Below, one piece after another: positions 8,769 to 17,786 of a stretch of 64,000 nt of DNA (its first letter is position 1; the number at the start of each line of letters is the position of its first letter). The stretch spans positions 29,221 through 93,220 of the forward strand of contig CABIXN010000010.1 of NCBI GenBank assembly GCA_902362715.1. The letters are read 5' to 3'. The DNA comes from Lachnospiraceae bacterium (lineage in GTDB: Bacteria; Bacillota; Clostridia; Lachnospirales; Lachnospiraceae). The notes under the pieces are model-generated. The model was not told the origin of the DNA and ran no database searches. It saw only the letters and a list, made by a program, of their open reading frames with translations. Both the position numbers and the translations under genes were made by a program.

Positions 8769-9893
8769 TTATTCAAAAGTATTTAGTTTATAAAGATTTC
8801 CATCTTCCGCAAAATTACTCATTTCATATAATACCAGGATATCCGTAATCTTATTTTCCCTGATATCTTTGCTTAATGACCCTCTGTAATATCTCATATC
8901 AACCATTATAATCTGGTCATAATCTTCCAGCAGATATGGAATCATGCTATTTGCAAAGGAATCTTTTACTACCATCAGACGTTTTCCGGTCCCGGCCGAT
9001 GTGTTAATTACCACTTCACCATAATTTCCTCCGAAAAATACTGCATATTTATCCTTTGTTTCCAGCTTCGAGTCATCATAAATACTGTCATATTCTTTTC
9101 CGTTATATTCCACTGATACAGACGGAAGATTCTGCGGAAGCTCAATGGTATCCGGTATAGCTGCAGAATCCAGTGCCTTAGAATATAAAGTCCCGTAAAA
9201 ATCCTTTGTAACCGCTGCTGCCTGGAAACTGTCAAAGTCTTTCACATTAAGTCCTTTTTTCTTACAATACTGCTGATAACCGATATAGGCACCCTGAGCA
9301 GTCCAGTGATGATCTGTCCGGTAATAGATATAATCTCCGGATGCAGCTTTTAACTCCGGACGGATATCAATAAATCCGTTTCCTTTCAGTATAGTTTCTG
9401 CCTGCTTATACATTCCATCAGAATTATAAAGCATAGCCCCCTGAGGAAGTTTATCACTTAACACCGTTCCCGGGGAGGGTACAATCATCACGGCAGAATC
9501 CAGGTCTTCATGTTTCTTAAGAAACTGTTTGACAAAATTAAGATTCTGATTATATCTTGTTGCTGAAATATCTGAATCTTCTATTTTTTCAAAGTAATAA
9601 TGATCTTTGCCAAGAAAAACACCGCCGATATCATCATAGCCCGCAGCTTTCTTTACTTTTGTAGCTGTTGCAGTCCAAAAATCTCTTTTCACAAACTGAT
9701 CGCTGAAATAATCCGTCAGTTCCTGCTGAAGCTCCCCGGAAAAGATTTTATCTACAGAAAACTTCGGCCGGGTCTGCAGGTATCGGTTTTCATTCTCAGA
9801 GTAAGATTTATCCGGCACTATCAGTATAAATAATCCTGGAAGCGCCAGAGCCGCAAAAACAATTATTATAAAAATCATTCTAATTTTTTTCAT
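8769..9893 (-). CDS. DHHW family protein, AlgJ/AlgX-like surface O-acetylation factor
   Basis: This 374-residue protein has one N-terminal membrane segment (MIFIIIVFAALALPGLFIL) and an extracellular SGNH-hydrolase-like domain. The family signature is RTDHHWTAQGAY, with the Asp-His-His-Trp that gives DHHW proteins their name. The related AlgJ/AlgX proteins pass acetyl groups, supplied by an MBOAT partner, onto secreted polysaccharide. I start it at 9893, where GAGGTG is correctly spaced; the GTG three codons upstream lies on the ribosome binding site. It follows the MBOAT gene by 12 bases, and another DHHW gene sits on the other side. Confidence 0.82.
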   Translation of the reverse strand: MKKIRMIFIIIVFAALALPGLFILIVPDKSYSENENRYLQTRPKFSVDKIFSGELQQELTDYFSDQFVKRDFWTATATKVKKAAGYDDIGGVFLGKDHYYFEKIEDSDISATRYNQNLNFVKQFLKKHEDLDSAVMIVPSPGTVLSDKLPQGAMLYNSDGMYKQAETILKGNGFIDIRPELKAASGDYIYYRTDHHWTAQGAYIGYQQYCKKKGLNVKDFDSFQAAAVTKDFYGTLYSKALDSAAIPDTIELPQNLPSVSVEYNGKEYDSIYDDSKLETKDKYAVFFGGNYGEVVINTSAGTGKRLMVVKDSFANSMIPYLLEDYDQIIMVDMRYYRGSLSKDIRENKITDILVLYEMSNFAEDGNLYKLNTFE

Positions 9894-9905
9894 CTGCCGC
9901 ACCTC

Positions 9906-11318
9906 TTAAAATCTAAAATATAAAAACGGATTATACGTATCCCCAACCAGGAAAGCCAGACTCAAAAAGAGTACTGCAAGGCAAAGTATATTCACTGCCA
10001 GCACGCGGTATTTTGCCTTTGCAAAAATTTTCTTTAGGCTAAGCCGCCACAAAATCTTCGGAATCCGGGTAGAACCAATTGCAAGAATTATAATTAATAT
10101 TATATGAGTACGCCAATAATAGCCGGATAATCCTCCGGCAGCACCGGTTCCGATACCAAACATTGCCTTAAAGAAATTGCCCATAACAGATAAATCTGTA
10201 TTGGCAAAAATCACCCAGCCCACAACAATCAGAAATACAGAATAAATATGCTGTATCACAGCCGGACATTTTTCCAGCAGTTTTAGCAGAAATAGCTTTT
10301 CTATCAATAAAATCACAAAGAAATACAGGCCCCACATAATAAAGTTCCAGCCTGCTCCGTGCCAGAAGCCTGTTAAAAACCATACAATAAACAGGTTGAC
10401 GATCTGCCTTCCTCTGCCTTTGCGGTTTCCTCCCAAAGGAATATACACATATTCTAAAAACCAGCTGCTCAAAGTAATATGCCATCTGCGCCAGAATTCC
10501 GTAATACTTTTAGACTGATAGGGATAGCGAAAGTTTTCCGGGAAATGGAACCCAAAAATCTGTCCAAGTCCCACCGCCATATCCGAATATCCGGAAAAAT
10601 CAAAATATATCTGAAAGGTATATGCCAAAGCCCCCATCCAGGCAAGGGATGTGCTAAGCTGTCCCATGGAAGAGATCTCCTCCCATACCATTCCGATCTG
10701 ATTGGCCAGCAGAACCTTTTTTCCAAGGCCCAAAAGAAAACGCTGTGCCCCTCTTACGATGAGATCCAGACTTGTCTTTCTGTCATGGATATCTTTTTCA
10801 ACATCACTGTACCGTACTATAGGTCCTGCAATAAGCTGGGGGAACATACTAATGTAAGTTGCAAAATCTAAAAGATTATGCTGAGTTTTTACTTTTCTCC
10901 GATACACATCAATGGTGTATGATAAAGTCTGAAATGTATAGAAAGAAATTCCGATAGGAAGCGCCAGCTGTAACAATCCAATGGCAGACCCCGTAAGCTC
11001 ATTTATATTGGAGATAAAGAAATCAGTATATTTGAAAAATCCTAAAATCCCCAGATTTACAACTACCGAAACCACAATTACCACTTTACGGGCACGAAAT
11101 CTTTCCCTGACATCAAACCATTCCAAAAGCAGTCCGTTTATATAATCAAATACTGTTGAAAACAGCATAATTAATATATAAACCGGTTCTCCCCAGGCAT
11201 AAAAAAATAAACTTGATATAAGCAAAATTAAATTCCGGAAGCGGCGGGGGCATATAAAATATGCCGCCATCACTACCGGAAGAAACATACATAGAAAAAT
11301 TATACTGCTAAAAACCAT
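9906..11318 (-). CDS. MBOAT family O-acyltransferase, AlgI/DltB-like
   Basis: This polytopic membrane protein of 470 residues belongs to the membrane-bound O-acyltransferase family. The signature region ITEFWRRWHITLSSWFLEY and the downstream FWHGAGWNFIMWGL, with the conserved catalytic histidine, are intact. It would move an acyl (probably acetyl) group from a cytoplasmic donor across the membrane to an extracellular acceptor. Both neighbours, at 8769 and 11331, are DHHW proteins that may complete transfer to a polysaccharide or cell-wall polymer. The target cannot be read from sequence. Confidence 0.88.
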   Translation of the reverse strand: MVFSSIIFLCMFLPVVMAAYFICPRRFRNLILLISSLFFYAWGEPVYILIMLFSTVFDYINGLLLEWFDVRERFRARKVVIVVSVVVNLGILGFFKYTDFFISNINELTGSAIGLLQLALPIGISFYTFQTLSYTIDVYRRKVKTQHNLLDFATYISMFPQLIAGPIVRYSDVEKDIHDRKTSLDLIVRGAQRFLLGLGKKVLLANQIGMVWEEISSMGQLSTSLAWMGALAYTFQIYFDFSGYSDMAVGLGQIFGFHFPENFRYPYQSKSITEFWRRWHITLSSWFLEYVYIPLGGNRKGRGRQIVNLFIVWFLTGFWHGAGWNFIMWGLYFFVILLIEKLFLLKLLEKCPAVIQHIYSVFLIVVGWVIFANTDLSVMGNFFKAMFGIGTGAAGGLSGYYWRTHIILIIILAIGSTRIPKILWRLSLKKIFAKAKYRVLAVNILCLAVLFLSLAFLVGDTYNPFLYFRF

Positions 11319-11330
11319 GTTTTCTCTCCG

Positions 11331-12866
11331 CTATTTTATAACCTTTGCCAGCTTTCCAATCAGGAAATCGCTTCTGGTCATAGATATGTTATTTATAAAA
11401 ATCACGTCTCCCGCCTTTTTCTCCTTCGCAAAGGATGCAACATCCCCGTTCCAGTAACGGTAATCAATGACATATATGGTCTGGTAATGATCTACCAGAA
11501 AAGGAATAAACGCATTTCCAAAGGACTCTTTTACTACTACACAGGAGGAGCCATCTGTAATATCGCTGTTTTTAATGACAGTCATGGGATTATCCCCGGC
11601 AATAAATGTACTGTATTTTAAAGATGCACCATAATCACTGACATCATGAATTACATCCCAGGTATACTTCTGTCCGTCCTGTGCAGTTACATCCAAGGAT
11701 GCTTTACCTTTGGGCAGATAAGCCTTGATAGTATCCGGGGTATTTCCAAGAGCCTTGCTGTTTTTTGTATCTTTGTAAAAGGAACCTAAAAATCCACTGT
11801 ACTCTACTGTTTTATAATCTGCTAAGGCATTGGGCTTTATGCCTTTCTCATTACAGAACTGCTCGTATGCATAATATGCTCCCAAAGCGGTCCAGTGATG
11901 GTCCGTTCGAAAGTAAATGTACTCTGTTCTGTGTTTCATAAGATTATCATATAAATCCACCGATTTTACAGACGCTCCCATGAAGCCATGTATTTTATCC
12001 AGCGCCTCAGCCTGATCGCTGCTGCTGATCTTATCTTTCAGATTATCCGGGAACGTAATCCCCACACTGGTGGGTGGAATTAAATCATAGACCGTTGATA
12101 CGCCTTTTAACTTGTCCGCAGCTTTTGTTACCAGGGACGCGTAATTCTTAGCTGCATTTTCATGGTAATTATAAATTTCAAATCCCTGATTTCCTACCGC
12201 TGCCACTCCGCCATATTTTTTTACACTGTCATTACTCTCAATTTTATCATAATCCGGTTCCGGGGTCTTATCAGTTTCCCCGGAATCCGAACCGGAATCA
12301 GATGTTTTATCTTCTACATCTGCTGATGTTCCATCAGAACTGTTCGTTTTTTTTTTGCTGTCAGTATCTGCCTTAGCCTGCTTGCCCTCACCATTTAAAT
12401 ATTTCTCAATAATCTGTTTTGCAGTATCCGAATCATCGGAAATACACAGCACTACATATTTATCCTGATCAACAAGAACAGCATTTTCCGCTTTAGCAGC
12501 TTCTTCCGGAATATAATCCTCAAAAGAAGAGGTAATATCCTTTAAATGTGTCTCTGCCGCACTTTTATTTTCTTCTGTGGAAGAAGAGTCCTTACCTGTC
12601 AGAATCAGAATCTCATCTGATTTACTGCCATCCTCTCCCATATACAGTTCCACATTTGTATCCTTCGCTGCCGCCACCATATAAGATGCTGTGGATGCAT
12701 CCGCCTCTTTTAAAGTGCCTTCAAAAATTCCACTGTCCTGCAGCTCCTGGGCAAGACTTTTTGTATCCATCTCCACACTTTCTTTTTTGCCGCATCCTGC
12801 TGCCAGTCCAACGCATGATACAGCCAGAAGTGTAACACCAAATACTTTTCCTACTTGTTTTGTCAT
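11331..12866 (-). CDS. DHHW family lipoprotein
   Basis: The 511-residue protein begins with a lipoprotein signal peptide ending in a lipobox (LAAGC, cysteine at residue 25). A low-complexity Ser/Asp/Lys/Thr-rich stretch separates an N-terminal domain of about 150 residues from a C-terminal DHHW/SGNH-like domain with FRTDHHWTALGAY. It is the first gene of a three-gene operon with the MBOAT protein and a second DHHW protein. The N-terminal domain resembles small DUF4358-type lipoproteins, but I am unsure of that. A role in extracellular O-acylation is inferred from family and context. Confidence 0.78.
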   Translation of the reverse strand: MTKQVGKVFGVTLLAVSCVGLAAGCGKKESVEMDTKSLAQELQDSGIFEGTLKEADASTASYMVAAAKDTNVELYMGEDGSKSDEILILTGKDSSSTEENKSAAETHLKDITSSFEDYIPEEAAKAENAVLVDQDKYVVLCISDDSDTAKQIIEKYLNGEGKQAKADTDSKKKTNSSDGTSADVEDKTSDSGSDSGETDKTPEPDYDKIESNDSVKKYGGVAAVGNQGFEIYNYHENAAKNYASLVTKAADKLKGVSTVYDLIPPTSVGITFPDNLKDKISSSDQAEALDKIHGFMGASVKSVDLYDNLMKHRTEYIYFRTDHHWTALGAYYAYEQFCNEKGIKPNALADYKTVEYSGFLGSFYKDTKNSKALGNTPDTIKAYLPKGKASLDVTAQDGQKYTWDVIHDVSDYGASLKYSTFIAGDNPMTVIKNSDITDGSSCVVVKESFGNAFIPFLVDHYQTIYVIDYRYWNGDVASFAKEKKAGDVIFINNISMTRSDFLIGKLAKVIK

Positions 12867-13074
12867 AGCTTGTTCCTCTTATACTTTTCTTTTATTGTAA
12901 TGCTTTTCTTTAACAATTAGACCACAAAAAAAAGTAAAAAGTTTCATTTTCTACCAACTTCTCCATGATTTAATAATACTTTAAAACAATTGTAATATTT
13001 CTTCAACGCATTTATATTATGCTGCAAAAACTTTCTTTTTATTACCTGTCACTTATCTTACAGCAGGTATATTT

Positions 13075-14676
13075 TTATTTTTCCCACTTATCACATAATG
13101 AATTAATCTGATCCGCAAACTGGCTGAGTTCTTTATTGGGACGCCCTTCATTTTTGTGAATCACAGCCATAAGACGCTGACCTGCCGCCAGAAGTCTTGC
13201 AAAAATATTGGAAGATGCTTTTGATGCTGATCTTTTTTTACCGGCGGCTTTTCTGCTGCCCGCCGCAATACACACATTACGATTCAGATCATAGCTGTCG
13301 CCGCTGTACGGCGCTGTACATTCACATCCGGTAACCTCGTGCAGATGTTTTGCGAACTCGTCACAAACACTGTCCTCTCCATGAACCACAAAAATACGCT
13401 CCGGCAGTTTGCTCATGCTCTGAACCCATGAAGTCAGATGGTTCCGGTCTGCGTGGCCGCTGATTCCCGGAAGATTTACAATATCCGCACAGACATGAAT
13501 CATTTCGCCAAACAGCTTCACCTCTTTCGCCCCGTTTAACAGATGAAAGCCCAATGTCCCTGGCACCTGATAGCCAACAAAAAGAATCGTACACTCTGGA
13601 CGCCAGAGATTATGTTTTAAATGATGGCGGATCCGTCCGGCCTCACACATTCCGGAAGCAGAAATAATCACAATAGGTTTCTTTACAAAATTTATCATCT
13701 TGGACTCATCACTGGATACGGATTTTTTCAATCCCGAAAACTGAATCGGGTTAATACCTTTGGCAATCATCTCTTTTGCATCACTGCCAAAACATGTTTC
13801 TGTATTTTTATTGAATATATTCGTCGCCTCCACTGCCAGGGGACTATCTACATATACTTCAAAGTCTGAAAATTCCGGCAGCATCCCCTCTGATTTAATT
13901 CTTCTGATATGATACAGCATTTCCTGGGTTCTTCCCACCGAAAATGCCGGGATCACAAGATTTCCGCCTCTTGAAAATGTCTTTTTCATAAGTGCGGCCA
14001 GCTCTAGAGCATAATCCGGAGGAACTGAGTGTACTTTGTCTCCATACGTAGACTCTATAATCAGATAATCTGCCTCATCCGGCATCATAGGATCCCTCAG
14101 TAATGGTCTGTTCCCGTTACCCAGATCTCCCGAAAAAATCAGCTTAATTTCTTCTCCTTCCTCCCTCAGCCAGATCTCTATGAAGGCTGAGCCCAGAAGA
14201 TGTCCCGCGTCCTGGAATCGAATTGTAATTTCATCGCAGACAGCAATCTTTTCCCCGTATTCACATGGAACAAAGTGCGTAAGCACCCCCTGGGCATCAT
14301 TCATATCATACATAGGAACAACTTCCGGTTTTCCTGCCCGGCGGGCTTTTCTGTTTTTCCACTCTGCTTCAAACATCTGTATATGCGCACTGTCCTTTAA
14401 CATAATATCGCACAGCTGAGAGGTAGCCGTAGTTGCAAAAATCTGCCCCCGAAATCCCCGGGCATATAATAGCGGCAGTAATCCGGAATGATCAATGTGA
14501 GCATGGGTGATAAATACATAAGCAATATCCGCGGCATTTACCGGAATTTCCTGATTCTCGTAAATATCCGGTCCCTGCTCCATCCCACAGTCTATTAAAA
14601 TATGCTTATCACCGGCCTGTAAATAATGACAGCTTCCTGTTACCTCATGAGCCGCGCCAAGAAACTCTATTTTCAT
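13075..14676 (-). CDS. MBL-fold metallo-hydrolase with beta-CASP/RNA-specificity domain
   Basis: The 533-residue protein has the metallo-beta-lactamase zinc motif HAHIDH (58-63), further metal-binding histidines (DAGHLLGSAFIE) and a beta-CASP insertion, then the C-terminal segment GISGHADRNHL typical of the RNA-metabolising branch (CPSF/Ysh1-like). In bacteria these are soluble nucleases or hydrolases, often annotated as mRNA 3'-processing-like exonucleases; the substrate is not established. A basic tail of about 80 residues extends beyond the usual domain. It is a single gene with a GGGGG ribosome binding site, flanked by gaps. Confidence 0.83.
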   Translation of the reverse strand: MKIEFLGAAHEVTGSCHYLQAGDKHILIDCGMEQGPDIYENQEIPVNAADIAYVFITHAHIDHSGLLPLLYARGFRGQIFATTATSQLCDIMLKDSAHIQMFEAEWKNRKARRAGKPEVVPMYDMNDAQGVLTHFVPCEYGEKIAVCDEITIRFQDAGHLLGSAFIEIWLREEGEEIKLIFSGDLGNGNRPLLRDPMMPDEADYLIIESTYGDKVHSVPPDYALELAALMKKTFSRGGNLVIPAFSVGRTQEMLYHIRRIKSEGMLPEFSDFEVYVDSPLAVEATNIFNKNTETCFGSDAKEMIAKGINPIQFSGLKKSVSSDESKMINFVKKPIVIISASGMCEAGRIRHHLKHNLWRPECTILFVGYQVPGTLGFHLLNGAKEVKLFGEMIHVCADIVNLPGISGHADRNHLTSWVQSMSKLPERIFVVHGEDSVCDEFAKHLHEVTGCECTAPYSGDSYDLNRNVCIAAGSRKAAGKKRSASKASSNIFARLLAAGQRLMAVIHKNEGRPNKELSQFADQINSLCDKWEK

Positions 14677-14759
14677 AAAAAATCCCCCTTTCCATAATAG
14701 GTTGTTATCTGAAATTATTATACTATATCAGCCGCGTAAATATGGTCCCTTTCGTAAAT

Positions 14760-17417
14760 TTATTTTAAAATAGGCACTTTTGTAATCCGCCGCCCAAAGG
14801 CCTTTGAAACTGCATTCATCACTGCCGGCGCAGACGGAACTGTTGCTACCTCCGAAATTCCTTTTGCTCCAAAAGGTCCTTCCTCCTCCGGGTCTTCAAT
14901 GAGAATGATATCATAACGAGGCGTATCTTCTATTTTAGGAAGCCCTAGCTGCCCAAACATTTTCTGAACAGGGTATCCCCGCTCCACTTCGTAACACTCA
15001 CTTAAAGCGTATCCAATCCCCATAGAGCAGCTGCCCTCAATCTGACCCTCAATGATATGTGGATTGATGGCTCTCCCCACGTCATGGGCAGCGATCATGT
15101 GCCTTACTTTCACTGTCTTTTCTGATATTTTTTCCAAAATCACAGCCTGAGCGGTATACGCATAAGTCGGATAATTTCTGTATGCATCTCCTTTTATCTG
15201 CCGTGCCTTTCGGTCAGTAAGAGCATATGTCTCAGGCGCCTGATACTGGTATTGCGCGGATACTGCCAATCCTGGCTTCCAGTCTTTCTGAATCAAAAGC
15301 CTGCACGCCTCTACAACCGCTCTGCCGCTGTTTAACGTCTGACGCTCACTGACCGCTCCGTAATGCTTGTGCGTCCTTTTAGTATCTCCGTTTATCAGAT
15401 CTATATCATCTGGACTGCAGATAAGCACCTCACATGCAAGCTGCTTCATAGCCGTACGAAATCCCTGCCCCATATCAATTCCGGTAACCGCAAGAAGGTA
15501 TCTGCCTGTTTCTAGGCGTGTGATCTTAGCACCCCCGTCGTCAACGGCTCCTTTGCCAACACCTACATTTTTATATCCACAGGCTGCCCCCATAAAAAAC
15601 TTTCTGTCCGGCCAGTTTTTCTGATATTCTTCCAGCAGTTTTAGGGTCTTAACTTTACAGGCTGCTATGGCATCCTCCATACCCACGCTTTCTTTCAGTA
15701 CCTGACCGGAAAAAGTCCGATCTCCCGGTTTTAATGCATTTTTCATACGGATATCAAAAACATCTATACCAAGTCTTTTGGCAGCTTCATCAAGAACAGA
15801 CTCCATGCTGTTGGCTGCCTGATTAATTCCAAAACCTCTAAAGGCACCTCCCGGCGCATTGTTTGTCCGACAGGCCGTTCCTGAAGCTCTGCCGTTTAAA
15901 ATCCGGTAAGGTCCACCGGCAAAAATAAGAGACTGTTCTAAAACTCCAGGTGTCAGCCCCATATATGGACCTCCGTCTGATGTAAGCCTTGCATCCAGAT
16001 AACAGATTGTTCCGTCCTTGTAAAATCCTGCTTCATATTCTGTATGATATGCATGCCTTTTATTTGTCATACCCATAGATTCTTCTCTTGATAAAGTAAT
16101 CCTTACAGAATGCTTTAAAACATATGCAGCTACTGCTGCCGCAGGCTCTATCACCGGATCGCATTTGCTGCCAAAGCCTCCTCCCAGAGGCGTTGCAGTT
16201 ACCCGGACCTGTTCGGACGAAAGATTTAGTATTTTAGCGATCATGCCCTGCAGCTCAAAAGGAGACTGAGTACATGTATATACATGAATCATTTCATCTG
16301 TATAAACTGCTGCTGCCGCTTCCGGCTCCATACAGGCATGTTCTACAAAAGGCATATCAAAAGAATTTTTCACTACAATAATTCCCTTTTCCTTCTTAGC
16401 TCTTTCCACATCTCCGGTTTCATGAGACATTCTCGCATAAATCTGACCACAGGCAGCTGCCTCATCCATGGAAAACACTCCAGGCAGCTCTTCAATATCA
16501 GGATGAACCTGGCTGGCTGCCGCTCTGGCATGCTCAGGTGTATCTGCCACAACAAGAGCCACGGCATCATAACAAAAACGTACCTTATCCTTACAGAAAA
16601 CAGGCTGGTCCATTTCAATTGCCCCGTATCCGTTAAATCCCGGAACATCTTTAGCCGTCAGAACCTTTATAACACCCGGAAGGCTCTGCACCTTTCGGCA
16701 GTCTATATTTCTGATTCTTCCACAGGGCACGCCCGAAAATACAAAGGCTCCATAATAACAATCCGCTATTTCCAGGTCGTCCGCATAAATCAGCGTCCCA
16801 TTTGTTTTTTTGATGCCGTCGGTATCCCAGACTGCCTGTCCCACTATATGTTTTGGAACCCATTCCATCCTGGCCCCGTACCTGCCTTTTAAAAAACAGG
16901 TTCTCTCAAGATCTTCTAAATCATTGTCCTGGTTTTCTTCCGGATACAACATTTCTGCCGCCCGTTTGACTGCTTTTATAATTTTTACATAACCGGTGCA
17001 CCGACAGTAATTATGCTTTAGTCCGGCGCATATTTCATCAAAAGAAGGATGATGGCAGCCATCAAGCAGTGCCTTTACTGCCAGCAGCATTCCCGGTGTG
17101 CAGAAACCACACTGCACAGCCCCCACATCTAAAAAGGCCCTGGCAATGGGATGAATCCCCTCCGGATATTGTTTGCCTTCTTCTTCTAGTCCCTCTATGG
17201 TCAGGATTTCACAGTTGGCTATCTGTTCCATCCTGGTAATACAGGAACGGCGGGGTACACCGTTAATCAGAACGGTGCATGCCCCGCAATGCCCTGTAGA
17301 GCACCCTTCCTTTGTTCCTTTTAAACAGGCGGTTCTCCGCAGGTACCAAAGCAGCGTATGCTTCGGAGCAATATCAGCATGTATCTCCTTATGATTTAAT
17401 TTAAATGTCAGCTTCAT
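14760..17417 (-). CDS. Xanthine-dehydrogenase-family molybdoenzyme, fused iron-sulfur and molybdenum subunits
   Basis: This 885-residue enzyme joins two parts normally on separate subunits. Residues 1-155 carry two [2Fe-2S] clusters, one held by Cys39, Cys44, Cys47 and Cys59, the other by Cys103, Cys106, Cys138 and Cys140. The rest is the molybdopterin-binding aldehyde oxidase/xanthine dehydrogenase domain with GGGFGSK, GAFRGFG and the catalytic-glutamate motif GAKGISE. It resembles the selenium-dependent xanthine dehydrogenase type. No FAD subunit or maturation genes lie nearby. I start it at 17417 (AGGGTGAG upstream); the open frame extends nine codons further to a TTG. Hydroxylation of purines or another N-heterocycle is likely. 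Confidence 0.82.
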   Translation of the reverse strand: MKLTFKLNHKEIHADIAPKHTLLWYLRRTACLKGTKEGCSTGHCGACTVLINGVPRRSCITRMEQIANCEILTIEGLEEEGKQYPEGIHPIARAFLDVGAVQCGFCTPGMLLAVKALLDGCHHPSFDEICAGLKHNYCRCTGYVKIIKAVKRAAEMLYPEENQDNDLEDLERTCFLKGRYGARMEWVPKHIVGQAVWDTDGIKKTNGTLIYADDLEIADCYYGAFVFSGVPCGRIRNIDCRKVQSLPGVIKVLTAKDVPGFNGYGAIEMDQPVFCKDKVRFCYDAVALVVADTPEHARAAASQVHPDIEELPGVFSMDEAAACGQIYARMSHETGDVERAKKEKGIIVVKNSFDMPFVEHACMEPEAAAAVYTDEMIHVYTCTQSPFELQGMIAKILNLSSEQVRVTATPLGGGFGSKCDPVIEPAAAVAAYVLKHSVRITLSREESMGMTNKRHAYHTEYEAGFYKDGTICYLDARLTSDGGPYMGLTPGVLEQSLIFAGGPYRILNGRASGTACRTNNAPGGAFRGFGINQAANSMESVLDEAAKRLGIDVFDIRMKNALKPGDRTFSGQVLKESVGMEDAIAACKVKTLKLLEEYQKNWPDRKFFMGAACGYKNVGVGKGAVDDGGAKITRLETGRYLLAVTGIDMGQGFRTAMKQLACEVLICSPDDIDLINGDTKRTHKHYGAVSERQTLNSGRAVVEACRLLIQKDWKPGLAVSAQYQYQAPETYALTDRKARQIKGDAYRNYPTYAYTAQAVILEKISEKTVKVRHMIAAHDVGRAINPHIIEGQIEGSCSMGIGYALSECYEVERGYPVQKMFGQLGLPKIEDTPRYDIILIEDPEEEGPFGAKGISEVATVPSAPAVMNAVSKAFGRRITKVPILK

Positions 17418-17491
17418 GCACTCACCCTTTATTTCCATTCTCAAAACTATCCTGCATTTACCCCCGCAGCAGTCTGAGAATTAATTTTCTC

Positions 17492-17545
17492 TTGCACATT
17501 TATGATATGTTGTTATAATAAACATGTCAACTGACAAGACAGTTG
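17492..17545 (+). promoter_or_regulatory. Promoter and overlapping operator of the symporter operon
   Basis: A -35 box TTGCAC (17492-17497) and a -10 box TATAAT (17514-17519) are 16 bases apart. The inverted repeat CAACTG-N6-CAGTTG (17528-17545) lies across the predicted start site, where a repressor would block initiation. The cognate regulator is not identifiable in this window. Confidence 0.5.
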
Positions 17546-17572
17546 TAAATACATTTTAAGGGAGATCATTTT

Positions 17573-17782
17573 ATGAAACTGAAAAGAGCTGAAAAAATCT
17601 GGCTGATCTCAGTCATTATTTTTTTCTTTTTATATAATCTGCCGTTTTTCCCGGCTTATTATCATCCGAAAGCAACAATTATACATATGATCCTGACTAT
17701 TATTCCACTGTGGACCGTGGTTTATTTTGGTCTGTTTAAAATGTGCCGAATCTTTAAATTAAAGAAAAAAGAGGGGGAATAA
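17573..17782 (+). CDS. Small two-helix membrane protein paired with a sodium/solute symporter
   Basis: This 69-residue protein has two predicted membrane helices (LISVIIFFFLYNLPFF and MILTIIPLWTVVYFGLF) and a basic C-terminal tail. It has a GGGAG ribosome binding site and ends four bases before the symporter start, so the two are cotranscribed. Small proteins of this layout (DUF997/YhdT-like) commonly precede SSS-family symporters such as PanF and may be accessory subunits. The family assignment rests on size, topology and context. Confidence 0.68.
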   Translation: MKLKRAEKIWLISVIIFFFLYNLPFFPAYYHPKATIIHMILTIIPLWTVVYFGLFKMCRIFKLKKKEGE

Positions 17783-17786
17783 CTAC

